In this document: piece by piece, positions 31,479-36,402 of the stretch
Numbering within the stretch: the first letter of the stretch is position 1
Layout: each line of letters begins with the position of its first letter
DNA from: Acidobacteriota bacterium
GTDB taxonomy: Bacteria > Acidobacteriota > Vicinamibacteria > Marinacidobacterales > Marinacidobacteraceae
DNA length: 36,402 bases
NCBI GenBank assembly: GCA_022828085.1
Contig: JAJEIY010000079.1
Coordinates: forward strand, 1-36,402
Direction of reading: 5' to 3'
Notes under the pieces: model-generated
What the model saw: the letters and a program-made list of their open reading frames with translations, nothing else
Told to the model about the DNA's origin: nothing
Database searches by the model: none
Position numbers and translations under genes: made by a program

Positions 31479-31712
31479 ACGAATGAAGGACACACACCCC
31501 CTTTATTCGCGGCTTTATTCGTACACCCGTCCGTGACCGTTCCCGAAAGCCGTTGGCACCGCTGCGGTTCGCTCGCATACTCCCGAACCGCACTCTCCGC
31601 CCGGGGCGGAGAATGGGGCTGGGAGCGACCCCCCTCCGATCTACGGATCTACAGCCCCGAAAACCGGCGCTTCATTCGCCGGTCTATTCGTGGTGCGGGG
31701 TCGCTCCCAGCC
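31477..31712. repeat. inverted and direct repeats before virD4
   Basis: An 8-bp inverted repeat GTACGAAT (31477-31484)/ATTCGTAC (31517-31524), four TTATTCG/TCATTCG-type direct repeats (about 31503, 31515, 31672, 31684) and a perfect 16-bp inverted repeat GGCTGGGAGCGACCCC (31617-31632)/GGGGTCGCTCCCAGCC (31697-31712). Nothing codes here. The structure suggests a regulatory leader, a protein-binding site or an oriT-like region for the second operon half. Confidence 0.65.
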
Positions 31713-31759
31713 CGCGCCTGCGGCGCGAGTGATCCCTGCGGGAAGGCTTCTCCGGGCTG

Positions 31760-34144
31760 ATGGCGCTGCCTGCACCCCCGCCCTCGTGGCACACCTCGAG
31801 GACGCGTCTCGCGGACCTCCTCATCCCCGCCGCCGCGGCCCTCGGCGCGCACTTCCTCACGCTCCGCCACCGCTCGTTCCTGGCGCCCGGCGACGTGCCG
31901 ATCCTCGACCTCATCGAGTTCGAAGACCCGCTCGCGTACACGGTCATCCGTGTCTGGTACCACCTGGCGCCGGCCTGGGTCACCTTCGCCCTCGGCTGCG
32001 TCGTCGTCCGCTATGCCGCGCCCCTCCGGCGCGCCGCCGCCCGGGCCGCCGCGGCCGCCCTCGACCACGGGGGAGGCGCCGCCGAGACCCTCGACCGCCT
32101 GCTCAGCTGGCGGCTCGTCGCCGCCCTCGTTCTCGCGGCTCTCGCCCTCGCGTGGTCCGCCGCAGCGCGTCCCTTCCCCGCGCCCGGCGATGTTCCCCTC
32201 CTCGACCTCATCGAGTTCGAAGACCCCGGCTTCTACGCCGTCCTCCGCACCTGGCATCTCGTGATGCCGTCCGTCATGGCATCCCTCGGCGTCATGGTCG
32301 TCACCAGCTCCTACCGCCTCTGGTTCGGCTCCCGCACCCGGGACCGTCGCCCCGGCCGCGGGACCCTGCCGCGCTGGACCACGTCACCCGACGACGACTC
32401 TCCCTCTCTCGTGGTCGGGGAAGTCCACCATCCCACCGAGCCGCGCGAGATCCGGCGGCCCGCCTGGCTCACCATCCCCGAGCGCGGCCTGTATACCGGG
32501 GTCGCCATCTTCGGCGCCGTCGGGACCGGCAAGACCTCCGCCTGCATGCGCCCCTTCGCGCAGCAGCTCCTCTCGTGGCAGTCCGCGGACCCGCGGAAGC
32601 GGGCCGCCGCTCTCGTCCTCGAAGTCAAAGGCGACTTCTGCCACGACATCCGGGCGGTCCTCGAAGAGGCCGGCCGGGGCGACGACTACACCGAACTCGC
32701 CCTCGGGGGCCGCTGGCAATGGAACCCCCTGGCGTCCGCGCTGGACAGCTACTCGCTCGCCTACACCGTCGCGTCGCTGCTGAACCAGCTCTTCGGGAAG
32801 AGCAAGGAGCCCTTCTGGCAGCAGGCGTACACGAACCTCATCCGCTGGCTGATCGAACTCCACCGCGCGCTGCCCGACCAGTGGGTGACCTTCCGCGACC
32901 TCTACCACTGCGCCATCGACCCGAAGCTCATCGGCGAGAAGATCGAACAGGCTCAGGCCCTCTCCGGCCCACCGCCCGCGTCCACCATCGTCGTTCCGCG
33001 CCTCGACGTGTCCCGCCACGGCGACGCGGGGCTGCTCAACTACCGCTGGGAGCCCGCCGGCGGCGAAGGCCCCACGGAGCGAGTCCGGACCCCCTACGAC
33101 AGGGACCTGCTCGACGCCCTCGCTGCGCTCGCCATCCCGGCCACCGTCGAGGAACACACCCGGCCGCCGAGCGAACACGCGCAGCGCGTCGCCGCCATCG
33201 AACGCTGGTACCGCTACGACTGGCTCCAGCTCGACCCCAAGCTCCGCACCTCCATCGTCGAGGGTGTCAGCGTCTTCCTCTCCATGTTCGACCTCCCCGA
33301 CGTGGCCCGCGTCTTCTGCCCGCCTCCGCCGCGACCGGCGCCGCCCGTCCCCGCCGACCTCCCGCCGCCGCCGCCTGGCGCCACGCCCAGCGCCGCCACC
33401 GGCCTCCTCGAGCGCCTCCCGCCCCTCCAGCAGCTCATCGAGTCCGGAAAGGTCATCGCCCTCAACATGCCGGCCGGCGCCAACCCCGCCCTCGCCCGCA
33501 CCGTCGGCGTCCTCCTCAAGAACGCCTGGCTCCAGACCCTCCTCACCCGCCCGGCGGCGATCAAGGCCAACCCCAACCGCTACTTCCGCCCCGCCGTCTT
33601 CCTCTGCGACGAATACCAGAGCTTCGCGTCCGTCGGAGAGGACGACCCCGCCGGCGACGAAAAGGCCTTCGCCCTCACCCGCCAATCGCGCGTCATCCCC
33701 ATCGTCGCCACCCAGTCTATCAGCTCGCTCAAGAGCGTGCTGTCCGGGCAGGACGCCTGGCGCACGCTCCTCCAGACCCTCCGCACCAAGGTCTTCCTGT
33801 CCCTCAGCGACGACAGCAGCGCGGAGCTGGCGTCGAACATGTGCGGCAAGGTCCTCCGGCTCTCCCCGTCCTACTCCTTCACCGAGTCCGCGAAGCCCGG
33901 CTTCTCGGTCATCACGGCCCGCGCCGGCGGGGCGAAAGGCACCCTCGGCACCTCGAAGTCCTACCGCGAGCAGCGGGAGCCGCTCTTCCACCCCCGCTCC
34001 TTCTCCCTCCTCGAGAACTGCCAGGCGATCGTCCTCCCCTACGACGGGACGAACGCGCAGCCCGCCACCCGCGTCTACCTCAAGCCCCACTACCTCCCCC
34101 GCGACCGCCCCTACTGGCGCGCCCGGGAAGCCGGCCAGTTGTGA
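31760..34144 (+). CDS. virD4: VirD4/TraG-family coupling protein with duplicated N-terminus
   Basis: 794 residues; the ATPase that brings the relaxase-DNA complex to the channel. Walker A GAVGTGKTS is at about residue 252 and Walker B FLCDEYQSFAS around 614; PIVATQSISSLKS and the C-terminal family block are present. The N-terminal membrane part is unusual: residues 41-70 (LAPGDVPILDLIEFEDPLAY) and 140-170 (PAPGDVPLLDLIEFEDPGFY) are near-identical, each followed by a hydrophobic helix, with a 297-bp spacing in DNA. Canonical VirD4 has two N-terminal membrane helices around one small periplasmic loop. A Pro-rich spacer (PPPPRPAPPVPADLPPPPPG) interrupts the ATPase domain. The stop overlaps virB11 as GTGA. 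Confidence 0.93.
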   Translation: MALPAPPPSWHTSRTRLADLLIPAAAALGAHFLTLRHRSFLAPGDVPILDLIEFEDPLAYTVIRVWYHLAPAWVTFALGCVVVRYAAPLRRAAARAAAAALDHGGGAAETLDRLLSWRLVAALVLAALALAWSAAARPFPAPGDVPLLDLIEFEDPGFYAVLRTWHLVMPSVMASLGVMVVTSSYRLWFGSRTRDRRPGRGTLPRWTTSPDDDSPSLVVGEVHHPTEPREIRRPAWLTIPERGLYTGVAIFGAVGTGKTSACMRPFAQQLLSWQSADPRKRAAALVLEVKGDFCHDIRAVLEEAGRGDDYTELALGGRWQWNPLASALDSYSLAYTVASLLNQLFGKSKEPFWQQAYTNLIRWLIELHRALPDQWVTFRDLYHCAIDPKLIGEKIEQAQALSGPPPASTIVVPRLDVSRHGDAGLLNYRWEPAGGEGPTERVRTPYDRDLLDALAALAIPATVEEHTRPPSEHAQRVAAIERWYRYDWLQLDPKLRTSIVEGVSVFLSMFDLPDVARVFCPPPPRPAPPVPADLPPPPPGATPSAATGLLERLPPLQQLIESGKVIALNMPAGANPALARTVGVLLKNAWLQTLLTRPAAIKANPNRYFRPAVFLCDEYQSFASVGEDDPAGDEKAFALTRQSRVIPIVATQSISSLKSVLSGQDAWRTLLQTLRTKVFLSLSDDSSAELASNMCGKVLRLSPSYSFTESAKPGFSVITARAGGAKGTLGTSKSYREQREPLFHPRSFSLLENCQAIVLPYDGTNAQPATRVYLKPHYLPRDRPYWRAREAGQL

Positions 34145-35121
34145 GCATCCGCATCACCCACCTCAAGCGGTTCCTCCCCGGCCTCGACGCCGTGCTCGAA
34201 GACGCGGCCGTCACCGAACTGATGGTGAACGGCCCGGCGAACGTCTGGGTCGAGCGCGCCGGCGCGGGCCTCGAACCCTTCGCCGCGCCGAAGCTCACCG
34301 CCGGCGTGCTCCACCGCGCCGCCATCCAGATCGCCCGGCCCCTCGGCCTCGACCCGGAAGCGAAGCCCACCCTCGACGCCCGCCTCGACGATGGCTCCCG
34401 CGTGGCTATCTGCGTGCCCCCCGCCTCGCCCCAGGTCGCCATCACGATCCGGCGCTTCGGGAAGCGCGGCTTCTCCCCCGAGGACCTCGTGGCCGCCGGC
34501 TCGCTCCCCCGGACCGTCTTGGACGCCGCCCGGACGACCCTCGCCGAGCGCCGGAACATTCTGGTGGCCGGAGGCACCGGCTCGGGCAAGACCACGATGC
34601 TGAACGCCCTCATCTCGCTCCTGCCGCCGGCCGAGCGCATCGTCTCCATCGAAGACACGCTCGAACTCAAGATCCACCAACCGAACACCGTCCGCTTCGA
34701 GGCCCGCGAACTCGGGAAGTCCGCCACCACCGTCCGCGACCTGGTGAAGCACTCGCTCCGCCACCGCCCCGACCACATCGTGGTCGGCGAGATCCGCGGC
34801 GCCGAGGCCGCGGACCTGCTGCAGGCCCTCAACACCGGCCACGGCGGCAGCCTCACCACGATCCACGCGAACAACGCCACCTCCGCGCTCGACCGGCTCG
34901 CCAGCTGCGCCATGCAGGCCCGCGACCTCCCGTGGGACGCGATCTGCCGCAACATCGTGAACGGCATCTCCCTCGTGCTCCACATGAGCCGGATCGAGGG
35001 CCGGCGCGCCGTCGAGGAGGCCCGCACCCTCACCGGCTGGCGCAGCGACGACAACACTTGGCTCACCACCCCGGCGTACGTCCCCGCCGTCCCGGAAACA
35101 CGGCCCGCCGCAGCCCCCTGA
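34141..35121 (+). CDS. virB11: VirB11/TrbB-family hexameric ATPase
   Basis: 326 residues from a GTG overlapping the virD4 stop. N-terminal domain (AAVTELMVNGPANVWVER), Walker A GGTGSGKTT (about 143-151), Asp box (SIEDTLELK), Walker B region HIVVGEIRGAEAADLL and His box TGHGGSLTTIHANN. It is a cytosolic traffic ATPase that switches the channel between pilus building and DNA export. Complete. It ends the conjugation gene set. Confidence 0.95.
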   Translation: MSIRITHLKRFLPGLDAVLEDAAVTELMVNGPANVWVERAGAGLEPFAAPKLTAGVLHRAAIQIARPLGLDPEAKPTLDARLDDGSRVAICVPPASPQVAITIRRFGKRGFSPEDLVAAGSLPRTVLDAARTTLAERRNILVAGGTGSGKTTMLNALISLLPPAERIVSIEDTLELKIHQPNTVRFEARELGKSATTVRDLVKHSLRHRPDHIVVGEIRGAEAADLLQALNTGHGGSLTTIHANNATSALDRLASCAMQARDLPWDAICRNIVNGISLVLHMSRIEGRRAVEEARTLTGWRSDDNTWLTTPAYVPAVPETRPAAAP

Positions 35122-36109
35122 TCCCTGCCGTCCACGCCCGCTGGAGGCCCGATTCGGGCCGGAAACCCCCGATTCCGTGGCCCCAGGAGCCTCCGAACGC
35201 CTCCTGACGCGCACCAACACCCGTTCGCAGGCTCACAGCGCCGCTCCCCGTCCCCCGAGTCGCCCGCTGTCCCGGATCCCGGCACCGGACCCTTCGGGCG
35301 CGCCTCGCGCCCCCGGAGCGCGGACCTCGTGGAGCATCCCGAGGACCGCGTCGCCCCACACTTACGCGGCGGCAGCTCCGGGCAAACCCTCCACCCCCGC
35401 CGCGTGAGATGCCACGAGGTCGACCGGTGCGGTGCCGGCACCACCCCCGCCTCGCTCCGCGCTGCCCGCCCGCGATCCGATACCGAAGCCCGGACGGCGC
35501 GCGCCGCTCGTCATCGCCCGACTGTTCCCGCCAACGGCTTAAACCGCTAGCTAGAGCCGTTCCCGTAGTCATGCCTGTTGGTACTTCGAAGCAGCGCCGG
35601 TGGGTTCGTGTTCAACTGCCGGTTGGCAACATATCTCCTCGTACTTCAGCAACTCGCCGCGAAGAATGGCCGCAAATCGCCGCACACGACTCACAGTGTC
35701 CAAACCCAGCCCGACGAACTCCGAGCCATCGTAGACACCGGAAAATCCGAGTACGGGGCCGCCGAGTGTCGGCAAGCGTCGGGTCCGAGCGTCGGTACTC
35801 CCTTCGGCCAGTTGTGAGTCGCTGTCGGCGAGCCCAACGCATGACCGTCGATTGCGGCGGTCATCCAGCCCGGAGCAGCGAACCCGACCCCGTGAGTAAG
35901 GGGACGATTCGCTGGGTGGCTCGCGACTCACAGCACTCTACTACACGATCAGTTGAGCGCACCTCTCGGAGTGGACCGACTCAGGCCGTGATTCGGACGG
36001 GGAGGGGGCATTACATCGCTGACTACTCAGGAGCCTCGCTTCCAAACCTGCTGCGCGCCATAGTATCGTCGCCCCGTTCCTTCCTCCGTATGGCGATAAG
36101 CCCCGCCAC
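35122..36109. other. about 1-kb region right of the conjugation operon
   Basis: Just after virB11 is GGCCCGA-T-TCGGGCC (35146-35160), a possible terminator without a T-run. From 35200 to 35550 I see only low-complexity frames. After about 35540 the sequence is less GC-rich (AGCTAGAGCC, CGCTAGCTAG). One leftward frame (35569-35931) has some coding character. No tRNA, integrase or copy of the tRNA-Pro end was found, so the right border of the element is not fixed. Confidence 0.5.
35569..35931 (-). CDS. doubtful ORF or gene remnant, 120 aa
   Basis: The second half reads like protein (GGPVLGFSGVYDGSEFVGLG, RRFAAILRGELLKYEEICC) but the first 35 residues look random. Start is GTG without a ribosome binding site. 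Could be a fragment of a gene cut at the element boundary. No family recognised. Confidence 0.25.
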   Translation of the reverse strand: MSREPPSESSPYSRGRVRCSGLDDRRNRRSCVGLADSDSQLAEGSTDARTRRLPTLGGPVLGFSGVYDGSEFVGLGLDTVSRVRRFAAILRGELLKYEEICCQPAVEHEPTGAASKYQQA

Positions 36110-36402
36110 TTAGCTCCCGAACCGCCAACTCAGCGACGCCTTGATCCGGCGCCCCTTGGGGTCGTGGGTGAAGCCGTCGTAGGCCTGCTCGATGTTGACC
36201 CACGGGGGGATCCGCCCGGTCAGGTTCAGGCCGTAGACCGTGAGGTTCACCCCGCCGGGAGCGCGCCACAGGAAGCTCATGTCCCAGGTGAGGAACGGGT
36301 CGATGACGGGCACGATCTCGTCGTCCCCCTGGTCCTCGTACGACGAGATGTAGTTCACGTAGCTCGCCAGCCGGTAGTCGTTCCAACTGTAGGCGGCCTG
36401 CC
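36110..36402 (-). CDS. TonB-dependent receptor, C-terminal end (partial)
   Basis: Only the last 96 or so residues are in the window; the gene continues past the right edge. The translation has barrel strands with alternating aromatic residues (AAYSWNDYRLASYVNYISSY, DPFLTWDMSFLWRAPGGVNL, VYGLNLTGRIPPW) and ends GRRIKASLSWRFGS, with the penultimate-strand pattern and a C-terminal Arg-Phe-rich end typical of TonB-dependent outer-membrane receptors. The extracellular loop is acidic (SSYEDQGDDEIV). Substrate unknown. It marks ordinary diderm chromosomal sequence right of the island. Confidence 0.88.
   Translation of the reverse strand, partial: QAAYSWNDYRLASYVNYISSYEDQGDDEIVPVIDPFLTWDMSFLWRAPGGVNLTVYGLNLTGRIPPWVNIEQAYDGFTHDPKGRRIKASLSWRFGS

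Noticed and set aside
31690..34140. Long frame reading through virD4 in frame with virB11
   Set aside because: Upstream of 34141 it is low-complexity Arg/Pro sequence antiphase to virD4; only the part from GTG 34141 is VirB11.
35578..35817. 79-codon + strand frame right of virB11
   Set aside because: Overlaps other equally weak frames, no ribosome binding site, no recognisable motif.

Overview
The window is GC-rich throughout and comes from a diderm (Gram-negative-type) bacterium. The evidence is a TonB-dependent receptor C-terminus at the right edge, a lipobox lipoprotein at the left, a small beta-barrel-like secreted protein and a VirB9/VirB10-type secretion core. The gene repertoire would suit a Gemmatimonadota-like or related environmental lineage, but nothing here fixes the phylum. 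Most of the window is an accessory, conjugation-related island lying between ordinary chromosomal genes (lipoprotein and tRNA-Pro on the left, TonB receptor on the right).

Layout. 0.7-3.3 kb: acidic lipoprotein with Glu-Pro repeats and an EF-hand-like loop, then tRNA-Pro(CGG); each is followed by a hairpin terminator. 3.5-4.0 kb: a 5'-truncated copy of a coiled-coil/membrane-anchor gene and its hairpin repeats. 4.1-7.75 kb: leftward set made of a single-chain MmeI-type restriction-methylation enzyme, a secreted beta-barrel-like protein 17 bp behind it, and a 77-residue unknown. 8.4-10.6 kb: a ColE1-type mobilization cassette (mobC, relaxase, and mbeB/mbeD overprinted inside the relaxase gene), with a repeat-rich candidate oriT and a leftward promoter upstream. 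10.65-16.94 kb: a patchwork of an HU/IHF-like gene, small membrane ORFs, a P4-type integrase plus the 3' remnant of another integrase, the intact copy of the coiled-coil gene, a flavin (PPOX-type) protein, an IstB remnant and an unknown gene.

17.0-35.1 kb: a rightward conjugation operon: AlpA-like regulator, RepB-type primase, two ArdC paralogues, a winged-helix protein, VirB2-B3-B4-B9-x-B10-B5-B6-B8, three small or unknown genes, VirD4 and VirB11. Many neighbours overlap by ATGA, GTGA or TTGA, which implies translational coupling. The T4SS set lacks a recognisable VirB1 and VirB7. The only relaxase is the one in the separate mob cassette, so the two modules probably work together.

The observation I would follow first is a nearly identical 33-bp sequence in opposite orientation in front of the mob cassette and in front of the conjugation operon. 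Each copy reads as TTGACA, an 18-bp spacer and TCTAAC, with an imperfect dyad across the spacer. It looks like a shared operator-promoter that would coordinate relaxosome and transfer-channel expression, perhaps through the AlpA-like protein. Other notable points are a second ArdC whose zinc-protease motif is destroyed, a VirD4 with an internally duplicated N-terminal segment, and two 98%-identical direct repeats that bracket the 10-kb segment carrying the integrase, mob and restriction genes.
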